Below are positions 1-9,464 of a stretch of DNA of 64,000 nucleotides, piece by piece. Positions within the stretch are counted from its first letter, which is position 1. Each line of letters begins with the position of its first letter. The notes beneath the pieces are model-generated. The model was not told the origin of the DNA. It did no database searches and saw nothing but the letters and a program-made list of their open reading frames with translations. Made by a program: the position numbers and the translations under genes. Origin of the DNA: Dyella terrae (lineage in GTDB: Bacteria; Pseudomonadota; Gammaproteobacteria; Xanthomonadales; Rhodanobacteraceae); assembly GCF_004322705.1 (NCBI RefSeq), contig NZ_SIZZ01000002.1, positions 558,001-622,000 of the forward strand, written 5' to 3'.

Positions 1-2139
1 CTGCTGATCGCCAGCACCGCCTGGTCGGGCCTGGTTGCTGCGGCGACCAGCACCTTGAAAGAGATCACTTACGACACCCTGCCGGGCGGTCGCATCGAGT
101 TGCACCTGAACTTCGCGCAAGGCCCCGTGCCGGAGCCGAAGATCTTCACTACGGGCAACCCGCCGCGCATCGCGATCGACTTTGCCGATACCGACAATGC
201 CGCCGCGCGCCATCTGGCCATCAACCAGGGGTCCACCTCGGGCGTGTCGGCCGTTTCGGCCGGCGGGCGCACCCGGGTGATCGTGGAGCTGATGCGCGAT
301 TCGGCCTACCGCTCGCGCGTCGAGGGCAACAGCCTGGTGTTTACGGTCGCCAACGGCACCGACGCCACCACGACCACCACGGCATCGAACATCGACCCGT
401 CCAAGGCGTTGCCGTCGGCCGCCATGGGCCCGTCCGTGTCGAACATCGACTTCCGTCGCGGTCCCAACGGCGAAGGCCGCGTGCTGATCAACTTCAGCGC
501 CAACGGTGCTGGCGCCGACATGAAGCGCGAGGGCGACAAGCTCATCGTCAACCTGTCGAACGTCAACTTGCCGGCTGACCAGGCCAAGCGCCTGGACGTG
601 CTCGATTTCGCCACGCCGGTCCAGTACATCACCACCAAGGCCAATGGCCCGCGTGGCGGCGCCCGCATGGAAATTGCGGTCAAGGGCAGTGTGGAAACGT
701 CCGCCTATCAGACGGCCGACCAGTATGTCGTCGAAGTGGCGCCGAAGAAGAAGGCCGATCCGAACGTTGGTCCGAACGGCAAGCCGCTGCGTGGCCAGGA
801 TCCGGTCTACAACGGCAACCGCGTTACCCTGAACTTCCAGGACATCCCGGTGCGCTCGGCCCTGCAGGTGCTGGCTGACGTGTCGAACCTGAACCTCGTG
901 GCGTCCGATACCGTGGGCGGCAGCGTCACGCTGCGACTGGTCAACGTGCCGTGGGATCAGGCCCTTGATGTCGTGCTCCGTGCAAAGAACCTCGACAAGC
1001 GTCGCAACGGCAACGTCGTCTGGATCGCGCCGCAGGAAGAACTCGCCCGCTACGAGCAGAGCGTCGCCGACGCCCGCATCAAGGCCGAAGACAATGCTGA
1101 GCTCGTCACCGACTACGTGCCGATCAGCTACGGCAAGGCGGCGGATATCGCCAAGTTGCTTACCTCCGGCAGCATGGCCGGTGGTGGTGGCGCGGGCGGT
1201 GGTGGCGGCGGTGGCCAGCGTGGCTTCCTGTCGCCGCGTGGCAGCGTCTCCTTCGACGAGCGCACCAATACCCTGCTGATCAACGACAACCCGCAGAAGA
1301 TCCGCGAAATCCGTGACCTCATCGCCGTGCTCGACAAGCCGGTGCAGCAGGTGCTGATCGAATCGCGCATCGTGGTGGCCAGCGACCAGTTCTCCCGCGA
1401 GCTCGGTGCCAAGTTCGGCATCAGCGGCCAGCGCACCAACCCGAGCGGCCAGGTCATCCAGACCGGCGGCAAGCTGGGTGATCCGCTGGGCAACAACACC
1501 ACCAATCAGGGCAACCTCGGTTCCGGTGGCGGCCTGAACGTGAACCTGCCGACGGCGACCCAGGGCGGCAATTTCGGCCTGGCCATCCTCGGTGCGAACT
1601 ACGCGATCGACCTGGAACTGTCGGCGGCGCAGACCGAAGGCCGTGGCGAAGTGGTCTCCAGCCCGCGTGTCATCACGGCCAATCAGCAGGAAGCGGTCAT
1701 CCGCCAGGGCCAGCAGATCGGCTACGTGACGTATCAGAACGGCGGCACCACCGGTGGTTCGGCGCCGACGGCATCCGTGCAGTTCAAGGACGCCGTGCTC
1801 GAGCTGAAGGTCACCCCGACCATCACCGCCGACAACCGCATCTACCTGGCCATCAACGTGAAGAAGGATGCGCTCGCCGCCTTCGTCGACACGCCGAACG
1901 GCAAGGTGCCGCAGATTGATACCCGCGAGATCAACACCTCGGTGCTCGTCGATAACGGCCAGACGGTGGTGCTGGGCGGTATCTACGAAATCACCAAGGC
2001 GAACTCGATCACCAAGGTGCCGGGTCTGGGCGATATCCCGGGCGTGGGCATCCTGTTCCGCAAGACGACCCGCCAGAACGACAAGGCTGAGCTGCTGATC
2101 TTCGTGACGCCGCGCATCCTGAGTGAAAGTCTGAAGTGA
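1..2139 (+). CDS. pilQ: Type IV pilus secretin PilQ (5' partial)
   Basis: Outer-membrane secretin through which type IV pili pass. The frame is open from base 1, so the start codon and the signal-peptide start lie outside the window; the first residues (LLIASTAWSGLVAA) look like the end of a signal peptide. Two N-terminal AMIN-like modules (about residues 20-110 and 145-245) are followed by a secretin/TonB short N-terminal domain (VTLNFQDIPVRSALQVLADV), an N1 domain (YVPISYGKAADIAKLL), a long glycine run typical of a flexible loop, and the secretin core ending in the signature VPGLGDIPGVGILF and LLIFVTPRIL. The gene ends at a strong intrinsic terminator, so moxR downstream is a separate unit. 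The remaining pilM-P genes would be expected upstream, outside the window. Identification is firm. Confidence 0.96.
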   Translation: MLIASTAWSGLVAAATSTLKEITYDTLPGGRIELHLNFAQGPVPEPKIFTTGNPPRIAIDFADTDNAAARHLAINQGSTSGVSAVSAGGRTRVIVELMRDSAYRSRVEGNSLVFTVANGTDATTTTTASNIDPSKALPSAAMGPSVSNIDFRRGPNGEGRVLINFSANGAGADMKREGDKLIVNLSNVNLPADQAKRLDVLDFATPVQYITTKANGPRGGARMEIAVKGSVETSAYQTADQYVVEVAPKKKADPNVGPNGKPLRGQDPVYNGNRVTLNFQDIPVRSALQVLADVSNLNLVASDTVGGSVTLRLVNVPWDQALDVVLRAKNLDKRRNGNVVWIAPQEELARYEQSVADARIKAEDNAELVTDYVPISYGKAADIAKLLTSGSMAGGGGAGGGGGGGQRGFLSPRGSVSFDERTNTLLINDNPQKIREIRDLIAVLDKPVQQVLIESRIVVASDQFSRELGAKFGISGQRTNPSGQVIQTGGKLGDPLGNNTTNQGNLGSGGGLNVNLPTATQGGNFGLAILGANYAIDLELSAAQTEGRGEVVSSPRVITANQQEAVIRQGQQIGYVTYQNGGTTGGSAPTASVQFKDAVLELKVTPTITADNRIYLAINVKKDALAAFVDTPNGKVPQIDTREINTSVLVDNGQTVVLGGIYEITKANSITKVPGLGDIPGVGILFRKTTRQNDKAELLIFVTPRILSESLK

Positions 2140-2164
2140 TCTTGAGCAGTTGATGGAATGGGGA

Positions 2165-2193
2165 GGGGCGCCCGATGGGCGCCCTTTCTTTTT
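2165..2193 (+). terminator. Rho-independent terminator of pilQ
   Basis: Perfect 8-bp stem GGGCGCCC, loop GAT, GGGCGCCC, followed by TTTCTTTTT, starting 26 nt after the pilQ stop. The same 19-nt stem-loop occurs at 15134-15152. Confidence 0.9.
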
Positions 2194-2208
2194 GGGAGGG
2201 GGGAAGTC

Positions 2209-2312
2209 GGCGGCTGCGCCGCCTGTGAACGGTAAACGGTAAAAGCAGAAGAGCAGGTGCTTGTCCGCTCTTACTGTTCACCGTTCCCCGTTTACAGCCC
2301 TGCGCAGCAGGG
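2209..2312. repeat. Palindromic intergenic element, copy A
   Basis: Hairpin GGCGGC-TGC-GCCGCC, then TGTGAACGGTAAACGG, a central stretch, GCTCTT, CTGTTCACCGTT and CGTTTACAG, then hairpin CCCTGC-GCA-GCAGGG. The two inner blocks are inverted relatives of each other, so the element can fold into one long stem with a small hairpin at each end. Related copies lie at 10556-10645 and 22719-22818, each just behind the stop of a plus-strand gene. It fills most of the pilQ-moxR gap (2140-2444); otherwise I see no gene there. Confidence 0.8.
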
Positions 2313-2444
2313 CGACTTAACAGCCTCGCGCAATGTGGCGCCCCCACCCCTGCCATCAGTCCCACCGTTCCCTGAGCGCCCCCGGGCTAAACTTCCGGAC
2401 GAAGCTGCGGTCTGTTACCGCACGATGTGCGACGGAATTCCTTG

Positions 2445-3440
2445 ATGGACATGCCCCAGGCCCAACCTGCCAGCCGCCTGCAAGAGGCGTTCGTGCGACT
2501 GCGTGAACACCTGCAGGAAGGCATCATTGGCCAACCTCACCTGATCGACTGCCTCCTGATCGCCTTGCTGGCCGATGGCCACCTGCTGGTCGAAGGTGCC
2601 CCCGGCCTGGCCAAGACGACGGCGGTAAAGGCCCTGGCCGCCTGTGTCGAGGCCGACTTCCACCGCGTGCAGTTCACGCCCGATCTGTTGCCCGCGGATC
2701 TCACCGGCACCGATATCTTCCGGCCGCAGTCGGGGAGCTTCGAATTCGAACGCGGCCCGCTGTTCCACAACATCGTGCTGGCCGATGAAATCAACCGCGC
2801 GCCGGCCAAGGTGCAATCGGCGTTGCTCGAAGCCATGGCCGAACGCCAGATCACCATTGGGCGCAGCACCTGGGCGCTGCCGGAACTGTTCATGGTGATG
2901 GCCACGCAGAATCCGATCGAACAGGAAGGCACGTTCGCGTTGCCCGAAGCGCAACTCGACCGCTTCGTCATGCATGTGACCATTGGCTATCCCGATGCAT
3001 CGTCCGAGCTGGCCATCCTCAAGCTGGCGCGCGAACAGGCGCGTCGCAGTCTCCATCCGCAACCCGAGGCGCGTGCGGTCCTTACCCAGGCCGACGTCTT
3101 CGCCGCGCGCGATGCCGTGCTTGCGGTGCATGTCGCGCCGGCGCTCGAAACCTATCTCGCCCAACTGGTGCTGGCGAGCCGCGACGCCGGCGCCTACGGC
3201 CCTGAGCTGAAGCGGTGGATCGCCTGGGGTGCCAGTCCGCGCGGCACCATCGCGCTCGATCGATGCGCGCGCGCCCACGCCTGGCTCGCCGGCCGTGACT
3301 ACGTCCTGCCCGAAGACGTCCATGCCATCGCGCACGATGTCCTCCGGCATCGCATCCTCCTCAGCTACGAGGCCGAGGCCGAAGGCGTCCGCAGCGATCA
3401 GGTCATCACGCGCCTGCTGGACCTCGTGCCACTGCCGTGA
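2445..3440 (+). CDS. MoxR-family AAA+ ATPase
   Basis: MoxR chaperone-like ATPase, thought to help assemble or activate the von Willebrand factor A (vWA) proteins encoded behind it. It has Walker A (GAPGLAKT), the MoxR phrase TQNPIEQEGTFALPEAQLDRF with sensor and arginine-finger region, Walker B/DEINRA, and a C-terminal lid domain, about 331 residues, normal for the family. I chose the ATG at 2445 because GGAA lies 7 nt upstream; a GTG at 2427 in the same frame has no ribosome binding site. The stop overlaps the start of the DUF58 gene (GTGA), the first of a chain of such overlaps through batD, so the six genes are almost certainly one operon. Confidence 0.93.
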   Translation: MDMPQAQPASRLQEAFVRLREHLQEGIIGQPHLIDCLLIALLADGHLLVEGAPGLAKTTAVKALAACVEADFHRVQFTPDLLPADLTGTDIFRPQSGSFEFERGPLFHNIVLADEINRAPAKVQSALLEAMAERQITIGRSTWALPELFMVMATQNPIEQEGTFALPEAQLDRFVMHVTIGYPDASSELAILKLAREQARRSLHPQPEARAVLTQADVFAARDAVLAVHVAPALETYLAQLVLASRDAGAYGPELKRWIAWGASPRGTIALDRCARAHAWLAGRDYVLPEDVHAIAHDVLRHRILLSYEAEAEGVRSDQVITRLLDLVPLP

Positions 3441-4372
3441 GCGCCGTTCTCGCTACGCCCACTGACGGCGACGGCCGCACCCGGGTCGCCGTCACCGAGC
3501 TGATCGCGCTGCGTGCACGCGTGGCGCGCGTGTCGTGGCCGCCCGTGCAAAGTCGCGCAAGTTCGGCGGGGCAGCAGCACAGTCGCCTCTACGGGCGAGG
3601 CATGGACTACGCCGAGTCGCGCGCCTACCAGCCCGGCGATGACGTCCGTCGCCTGGACTGGCGACTGACGGCGCGCAGCGGCAAGTTGCACACCAAGCTG
3701 TTTCAGGAGGAGCGCGAGGGCCGCGTCCTGGTGCTGCTGGATACCCACGCCAGCATGCGCTTCGGAACGCGTGCGCGCTTCAAGTCCGTACAGGCGGCGC
3801 GCGCGGCGGCGCTGGTCGCTTGGTTTGCCGTGCGTGCAGGCGAGCGCATTGGTGCGATGGCTTTCGGTGCCTGCGATCGCGTGCTCAAACCGCGAGGCGG
3901 CGTGCGCGGGGCCCTGGCGTTCTGCGGCGCGCTGGGCGAGTGGGATGCCCTGGAAAATCCTGCGCAGTTCGAGCCACTTTCCGACGCCCTTGCCCGTGCG
4001 GGTCGACTGCTGCACGGCGCCAGTCGCGTCATCCTGATCAGCGATGGTTTCAGCTGCGATGAAGCCGCGCGCAAACGATTGCTGGATCTGCGGCACCACG
4101 CCAGTGTCGGAGTCCTCATGGTGGGCGATCCGCTGGAACTCGCCAGTGCGCCCGCCGGGCGTTATCCGCTGGAGCATGATGGCGTGCGCCGCGAAGTGGC
4201 CCTGGAAGCCGATCGCCAGCGCGAGACGTTTCAACGCGCGCTCGGTGCCGGCCAGCAACGTCTCGGTGATCTCGCACGCGCGCTCGGCCTGCGCCGCCGC
4301 ACGATCGACACGACAGCCGATCCGATGGATGCCGTCACCGCGCTGATGGGGCAGGGCGGGGGCGTCACATGA
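3437..4372 (+). CDS. DUF58 protein of the MoxR/Bat operon
   Basis: DUF58 family protein, about 311 residues. The family signature is visible: GRGMDYAESRAYQPGDDVR and RLDWRLTARSG near residues 54-82, followed by a vWA-like fold starting VLVLLDTHASMRFG, in which the usual DxSxSM metal site is altered to DTHASM. It starts with GTG overlapping the moxR stop, which implies translational coupling. It has no signal peptide or membrane span, so it probably acts in the cytoplasm or at the inner face of the membrane. Its exact biochemical role is not known for the family; the operon context links it to MoxR-driven maturation and stress tolerance. Confidence 0.9.
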   Translation: MSAVLATPTDGDGRTRVAVTELIALRARVARVSWPPVQSRASSAGQQHSRLYGRGMDYAESRAYQPGDDVRRLDWRLTARSGKLHTKLFQEEREGRVLVLLDTHASMRFGTRARFKSVQAARAAALVAWFAVRAGERIGAMAFGACDRVLKPRGGVRGALAFCGALGEWDALENPAQFEPLSDALARAGRLLHGASRVILISDGFSCDEAARKRLLDLRHHASVGVLMVGDPLELASAPAGRYPLEHDGVRREVALEADRQRETFQRALGAGQQRLGDLARALGLRRRTIDTTADPMDAVTALMGQGGGVT

Positions 4373-4911
4373 TGTTCCCGTCAGCGCCTGCGCCCGGGAA
4401 GGCGAGCGGCCCCGTCCTGCGGGACATCCATCTGCCGCCCGAGCCCTCATGGTGGCCGCCCGCGCCCGGCTGGTGGATGCTGGCGGCGCTGGTTCTGATG
4501 ACCCTGCTGGGTGTCGTCATCGCGTCGGTGATGCGCCGGCGTCGCCGGATGCGTATCGCCGCCATCGTCGCCGAGGTGGATACCTTCGTGGCGATGCATG
4601 GCAACCACGCGGTCCAGCTGGCTGGCCAGCTGCATCAGTTGCTGCGACGCGCGGCGCGACACATCGATCCACGCGCCACCCATCTTCGTGGCGACGCCTG
4701 GCAGGCGTGTCTTGCCACGGTGCCGGTCCCGGCCGACGTGTTGCATCAATTGCATTCGCTCGATGACGCGATGTACCGACCCGCGGCCGCCTTCGATGCC
4801 AGGCTCGCGGCAGCGGCAACCCGCCAATGGCTGCTGACGGCGCTTGAGCGTGGCCACGTGCGGACCCGGCCGGTGTCGCGCAAGCCACAAGCGGAGTCGA
4901 GTCGTGCCTGA
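4369..4911 (+). CDS. DUF4381 single-span membrane protein
   Basis: About 180 residues with one strong membrane helix (WWMLAALVLMTLLGVVIASV) near residues 33-52, flanked by a proline/tryptophan-rich N-terminus and followed by an arginine-rich stop-transfer stretch and a soluble helical domain. This is the DUF4381 architecture that regularly sits between the DUF58 and BatA genes in proteobacterial Bat operons. The ATGA overlap with DUF58 and the 8-bp overlap with batA support coupled translation. Function is unknown; a membrane scaffold for the vWA proteins is an inference from position. Confidence 0.85.
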   Translation: MMFPSAPAPGKASGPVLRDIHLPPEPSWWPPAPGWWMLAALVLMTLLGVVIASVMRRRRRMRIAAIVAEVDTFVAMHGNHAVQLAGQLHQLLRRAARHIDPRATHLRGDAWQACLATVPVPADVLHQLHSLDDAMYRPAAAFDARLAAAATRQWLLTALERGHVRTRPVSRKPQAESSRA

Positions 4912-5890
4912 GTTCGCCTGGCCATGGATGTTCCTCCTGCTACCGCTGCCCTGGATTGTGCGGCGCTTCGTCAGCCCGGCGGCGCCTGGGCAGGCGTTGC
5001 ACCTACCCCATCCGGGCCTGCAACTGGCGGCCGTGGCCGAGGCAGCGCCCAGCCGGATGCGTTCGGTCGTGCTCGTGCTGGCATGGTGTTGCCTGGTCGG
5101 CGCCGCGGCGCGGCCGCAGTGGATCGGACCTCCGCAATCGCAGGAGCGCAGCGGGCGAGCGATGATGCTGGCAGTCGATCTTTCCGGCAGCATGCGCACG
5201 TCCGACATGCACCTTGCCGGCCAGCCCGTCACGCGCTTTGGCGCGGTCGAAGCCATTGCCGGTGATTTCATCAGTCGGCGCAGCGGCGACGAACTGGGTT
5301 TGATCCTTTTCGGCAGTCGCGCTTTTCTGGTGACGCCGCTCACGTATGACCTTGCTGCGGTCAAGGCGCAGCTGGCCGGTGCAACGGTCGGCCTCGCCGG
5401 CACCGAAACAGCCATCGGCGATGCGCTTGGTGTTGCCGTCAAGCGACTCGCCGCCATGCCCGAGCAGGCGCGCGTGCTCGTGCTGCTCACCGACGGCGTC
5501 AACAACGCCGGAAATATCACGCCACTGGACGCCGCCCATGCCGCGCAGTCGGCTGGTGTCCGCGTCTACACGATCGGCATCGGAGCGACGGAAATGCAGG
5601 TGCCGGATTTCTTCGGTACGCGCACCGTCAATCCCTCGGCGGATCTGGATGAGGGGATGCTCAGGCAGATCGCCAGCGAAACCGGCGGTCGCTACTTCCG
5701 CGCTACCGATACGTCGGAGCTGGCGACGGCCTACCGCACGATTGACGCACTCGAGCCCATGCCACAGCAAGGCCCGCCGCTGCGTCCCCGCCGTGAGTTG
5801 TTTCGATGGCCCTTGCTGGCGGGTATCGCACTAACCTTGTTGTCCGGGTTGATGCTCGCGCCGCGGCGCCGCCTGGCGGTGACCACATGA
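4904..5890 (+). CDS. BatA-like vWA membrane protein
   Basis: Aerotolerance-type protein with a vWA domain exposed on the periplasmic side. It has N-terminal hydrophobic segments (FLLLPLPWIV; VVLVLAWCCLVGAAARP), a vWA domain with an intact metal-ion site (DLSGSM near residue 90, a threonine/serine loop, LLTDGVNN) and a C-terminal membrane helix (LLAGIALTLLSGLM). The GTG at 4904 is preferred: GGAG lies 7 nt upstream, and the longer open frame would run far into DUF4381. About 328 residues, normal for the family. The intact metal site contrasts with the altered one in the next gene. The start of the next gene overlaps by ATGA. Confidence 0.9.
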   Translation: MPEFAWPWMFLLLPLPWIVRRFVSPAAPGQALHLPHPGLQLAAVAEAAPSRMRSVVLVLAWCCLVGAAARPQWIGPPQSQERSGRAMMLAVDLSGSMRTSDMHLAGQPVTRFGAVEAIAGDFISRRSGDELGLILFGSRAFLVTPLTYDLAAVKAQLAGATVGLAGTETAIGDALGVAVKRLAAMPEQARVLVLLTDGVNNAGNITPLDAAHAAQSAGVRVYTIGIGATEMQVPDFFGTRTVNPSADLDEGMLRQIASETGGRYFRATDTSELATAYRTIDALEPMPQQGPPLRPRRELFRWPLLAGIALTLLSGLMLAPRRRLAVTT

Positions 5891-7779
5891 TTGGCATGCT
5901 TCAGGACTTTCATTTTCTGCGACCCCTCTGGTTGCTCGGCCTGTTGGCCGTTCCGGTGCTGTGGTGGATGGGCTCGCGTCGTTCGGCGGCGCAGCGCGAA
6001 CTGGCGCGCCTGGTCGATCCCGAACTGCTCCCGCACGTGCTTTACGGCAAGGCAAGCACGCAGCGTTCACCGGCCATGTTGATGGCATCGGCGGCGGCGC
6101 TGTGCGCGCTGGCCTTGGCCGGCCCGACCTGGAGTCGCGTTGACTCGCCGCTTTACGCCAATCAGTCCGCACAGGTCGTGGCCATCTCGCTGTCGCAACG
6201 CATGCTTGCGCGCGACGTGGCGCCGACGCGCCTCGATCGCGCCAAACTCAAGGCGCGCGATCTGCTTGATGTGAATCGCGATGGACTCAACGGCTTGATT
6301 GCGTACGCCGGCGAGGCGTTTGCCGTGGCACCGCTCACCAACGATGCCGCCAGCCTGCATGACCTGCTGGACGCACTGTCGCCGGATACGATGCCCATCG
6401 AAGGCGACGATGCCGCGCAGGCCATCGAGCGCGGCGCGCAGATGATCCATGACGCCAAGGCCGGGCATGGCGACGTTGTGCTGATCACCGATGCCGTCGA
6501 CAAGGCCGCCATCGACGCGGCGGCCAGGGTGGCCCAGGCCGGGGTGACCGTCTCGGTCCTCGGCATCGGCACGCCGCAAGGTGCGCCCATTCCGCTCAGC
6601 GATGGCAGCCTGGTGCGCGGGGAGCACGGCGACGTGCGCATGGCGCGACGTGACGATGCCTCCCTGGAGGCCCTGGCCGATGCTGGCGACGGACGCTTCG
6701 TGCTGTTGAGCGACGACGCGACGGATGTGAAGGCGATCCACGATGCCATGCGCAGCAGTGGCATGGGCGCCACGGTCACCGACGCGCGCGGCGACGAATG
6801 GCAGGATCGCGGCGCATGGTTCCTGTTGCCCTTGTTGCCGATCGCCGCGCTCGCGTTTCGACGAGGCTGGGTCCTGGTCGCCGCACTGATGTTCCTGCCG
6901 TTGGCATCATCGCCGGCGCAGGCCAGTGGATGGACCGACCTCTGGAAGCGTCCGGACCAGCAGGCCGCGCAAGCGCTCAAGGACGGCCACGCCGAACAGG
7001 CGCAGCAGCTTGCCCGCGATCCGGCGTGGCGCGGCGTCGCCGCCTATCGCGCCGCGAAGTACGACGAGGCAGCCGAGGCGCTGCAGCAAGCCAAAGGCGC
7101 CGACGCGGCCTACAACCTCGGCAACACGCTTGCGCAACAGCAAAAGTACAAGGAAGCGATCGTTGCCTACGATCGCGCGCTGAAGCTTGATCCGCGCCAC
7201 CAGGATGCCCTGGCCAATCGCAAGGCCGTTGAGGACTGGATGCGCGAGCATCCCGATCAGCCGCAGGACAAGCAGAAGGACGACAACGACAAGAAGGGCC
7301 AGGGCAAGGACGGCCAGTCGGCTGGCACACCCAAGGACGATAAGGACCAGAAAAGCGGCAAGAGCGACGACAAGGACGATACGAAAGATCAGCAGAACAG
7401 CGCGTCCAATCAGTCGCAGGATCCCAACGGCAAGGGCAAGGATCAGCCGCAGCAGCAGGGCTCGTCCGATTCGTCGCCTGCCAAGCCGCAGTCGGCGAAA
7501 GAGCAAGCCGAGCAGAAAGCCCAGGCCGAGAAGGCACGCCAGGCGCTGCAAAAGCAGATGGACGCCGCCATGCAGCAGAAAGATGCACCGGCGAAACAAG
7601 GCAAGGACGACGCCCACGAACTGGGCCAGTTGTCAGCCGACGATCCGCAATCGAAATTGCCAGACGACGTGCGCCGCGCCTTGCAGCGCGTGCCCGACGA
7701 TCCGGGCGCGCTGCTGCGCCGCAAATTCGAACTGGAGTACCGTCAACGCCACGGCGCGAGCGGGGAGGAAGGCGAGTGA
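5887..7779 (+). CDS. BatB/BatC-type fusion: vWA domain plus TPR and acidic-basic tail
   Basis: About 630 residues from the ATG at 5887 (ATGA overlap with batA). N-terminal membrane helices lead into a vWA-like domain whose metal site is degenerate: the position of DxSxS reads AISLSQRM. After two more hydrophobic helices near residues 315-345 (FLLPLLPIAALAF; VLVAALMFLPLAS) comes a TPR unit (AYNLGNTLAQQQKYKEAIVAYDRAL) and then a long tail rich in K, D, Q, S and G. In many bacteria the vWA part (BatB) and the TPR part (BatC) are separate genes; here they are one chain. It presumably pairs with BatA in the membrane. The tail is low complexity and probably disordered. Confidence 0.88.
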   Translation: MIGMLQDFHFLRPLWLLGLLAVPVLWWMGSRRSAAQRELARLVDPELLPHVLYGKASTQRSPAMLMASAAALCALALAGPTWSRVDSPLYANQSAQVVAISLSQRMLARDVAPTRLDRAKLKARDLLDVNRDGLNGLIAYAGEAFAVAPLTNDAASLHDLLDALSPDTMPIEGDDAAQAIERGAQMIHDAKAGHGDVVLITDAVDKAAIDAAARVAQAGVTVSVLGIGTPQGAPIPLSDGSLVRGEHGDVRMARRDDASLEALADAGDGRFVLLSDDATDVKAIHDAMRSSGMGATVTDARGDEWQDRGAWFLLPLLPIAALAFRRGWVLVAALMFLPLASSPAQASGWTDLWKRPDQQAAQALKDGHAEQAQQLARDPAWRGVAAYRAAKYDEAAEALQQAKGADAAYNLGNTLAQQQKYKEAIVAYDRALKLDPRHQDALANRKAVEDWMREHPDQPQDKQKDDNDKKGQGKDGQSAGTPKDDKDQKSGKSDDKDDTKDQQNSASNQSQDPNGKGKDQPQQQGSSDSSPAKPQSAKEQAEQKAQAEKARQALQKQMDAAMQQKDAPAKQGKDDAHELGQLSADDPQSKLPDDVRRALQRVPDDPGALLRRKFELEYRQRHGASGEEGE

Positions 7780-9458
7780 CGTTTCGACGCGTGTTGTTGC
7801 TGGTGATGCTGAGCCTGTTGCCCGTTTGGGTGGCGGCCACGGAAGTGCGCGCGAGCCTCGATCGGGACAAGGTGGCGCTGGGCGAAACCGTGACGCTGAA
7901 CCTGCGCGTCGAAGGCGGCGGTATGTTCGACGCGCCCGATCTTTCTGCGCTGAACAAAGATTTCACCGTGCTGGGTACTTCGAACAACACCAGCATCAGC
8001 ATCATCAATGGCAAGCGCAGCGCGCAGCTGGTCTACGGTGTCGCACTGCGACCCAACCGGGTAGGCACGCTGACCATCCCATCGCTCACCTTTGCCAATG
8101 GTTCGACGCAGGCGTTGACGCTGGAAGTCACGCCGGCGGATGACCGTGCCGTGGCCAATGGCCGTAAAGACGTCTATCTGGAGGCGAGCCTTGATCCCCG
8201 CGAGGCGTGGGTCGGCGAGCAGGTCGTCTACACCGTCCGGCTCTATCTTGCCTCCCCGCTGGCCAATGGCTCGCTGGACGAGCCGCGTGTACAGGGCGTG
8301 GAGCTGTCCAAGATCAGCGACGACCTGAATTACCAGCAGGAGAAGGGCGGCCGGCGTTACAACGTGATCGAGCGCCGTTACGCCTTGATTCCCCAGAAGG
8401 CCGGAAAACTGGAGATCCCGCCGATCGCCTTCAGTGGCGAGCTGGTGGAAATGGCCGATCCGGACAGTTTCTTTGGCAGTACCCGCGCCGCGTCGGCGAT
8501 CTCGCAGCCCGTCACGCTCGATGTGAAGGCGGTGCCGGCCGAAGCCGGCAAGACGGCCTGGCTGCCCGCGCGCGAGCTGACGCTCTCGCTGGACGGGGCC
8601 GACGCACGCGGCGCGTTGCACGTCGGCCAGACGCTCAACCTGACCATGACCGTTCAGGCCACCGGCTTGCCGTACGAGGCGCTGCCGTCCCTGAGCCTTC
8701 CGTCCATCGACGGCGCCACGGTCTATCCGGACAAACCGGTGAACGGCACGCGCGTGATTGACTCCTGGCTGCAGGGGCGCAGGCAGCAGGGCTTTGCCGT
8801 GGTGCCTTCCCGTGCCGGGAAGCTGGACATTCCGGCGACCACGTTGACCTGGTTCAACGTGCGCACCGGACAATCGGAAGTGGCGCGGATCGCTCCCGTG
8901 ACGCTGGACGTGCTCCCCGCCACGGGGACACCGGCCCCGGCCGCACCGCAGGATCTGCCCGCTCCCAACGTGACGGCGCCGGCTGCGACGACCTCGTCGC
9001 CATCGCGCCAGGCACTCGTGGCTGGCGGCATCGTGCTGTTGCTCGTGGGCGGAGCCGTCGGCTTCGCACTCAGCCGGCGCCGGTCGCAGGTCGTCGCGGC
9101 GCCTGCGCCGACACCCAGGGCTCCGTCCATCCCCAGTGGCTCGCGCGGCTTGCGAGCGAGCTTCATCGCGGCCGCGCGGGGCAGTGACCCCAAGGCCCAG
9201 TACGAAAGCCTGCTGGCCTGGGCACGCCATGAGCGCCCAGGGATCCAAACCCTGGGCGATGTGGAGGCGCAGCTGGCCTCGGCCGAGCAGGGCGCCTGCA
9301 TCGGGTTGCTGCAGCGCTCGCGCTACGCGCCCATGGCGGAACGCATCGCGGGCGACCGGCTTGCGGCCGCGTTCCGCGATGGATTCCAGTGGAAGGATTC
9401 AGGGCCGCGTGAAACGGGAGGTGCCCTGGCGCCTCTCTATCCGTTCAAGACCGACTGA
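7776..9458 (+). CDS. BatD-like periplasmic/membrane protein
   Basis: About 560 residues, starting at GTG overlapping the previous stop. It has a signal peptide (VLLLVMLSLLPVWVAATEV), then several immunoglobulin-like beta modules (for example ASLDRDKVALGETVTLNLRV), a membrane helix near residues 415-435 (ALVAGGIVLLLVGGAVGFAL) and a cytoplasmic C-terminal part. This is the BatD (oxygen tolerance) architecture and closes the moxR-bat operon. Large periplasmic beta-domains suggest a scaffold for BatA and BatB. No terminator is evident before the convergent macro-domain gene, whose stop lies only 6 nt away. Confidence 0.88.
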   Translation: MTFRRVLLLVMLSLLPVWVAATEVRASLDRDKVALGETVTLNLRVEGGGMFDAPDLSALNKDFTVLGTSNNTSISIINGKRSAQLVYGVALRPNRVGTLTIPSLTFANGSTQALTLEVTPADDRAVANGRKDVYLEASLDPREAWVGEQVVYTVRLYLASPLANGSLDEPRVQGVELSKISDDLNYQQEKGGRRYNVIERRYALIPQKAGKLEIPPIAFSGELVEMADPDSFFGSTRAASAISQPVTLDVKAVPAEAGKTAWLPARELTLSLDGADARGALHVGQTLNLTMTVQATGLPYEALPSLSLPSIDGATVYPDKPVNGTRVIDSWLQGRRQQGFAVVPSRAGKLDIPATTLTWFNVRTGQSEVARIAPVTLDVLPATGTPAPAAPQDLPAPNVTAPAATTSSPSRQALVAGGIVLLLVGGAVGFALSRRRSQVVAAPAPTPRAPSIPSGSRGLRASFIAAARGSDPKAQYESLLAWARHERPGIQTLGDVEAQLASAEQGACIGLLQRSRYAPMAERIAGDRLAAAFRDGFQWKDSGPRETGGALAPLYPFKTD

Positions 9459-9464
9459 CGATCT

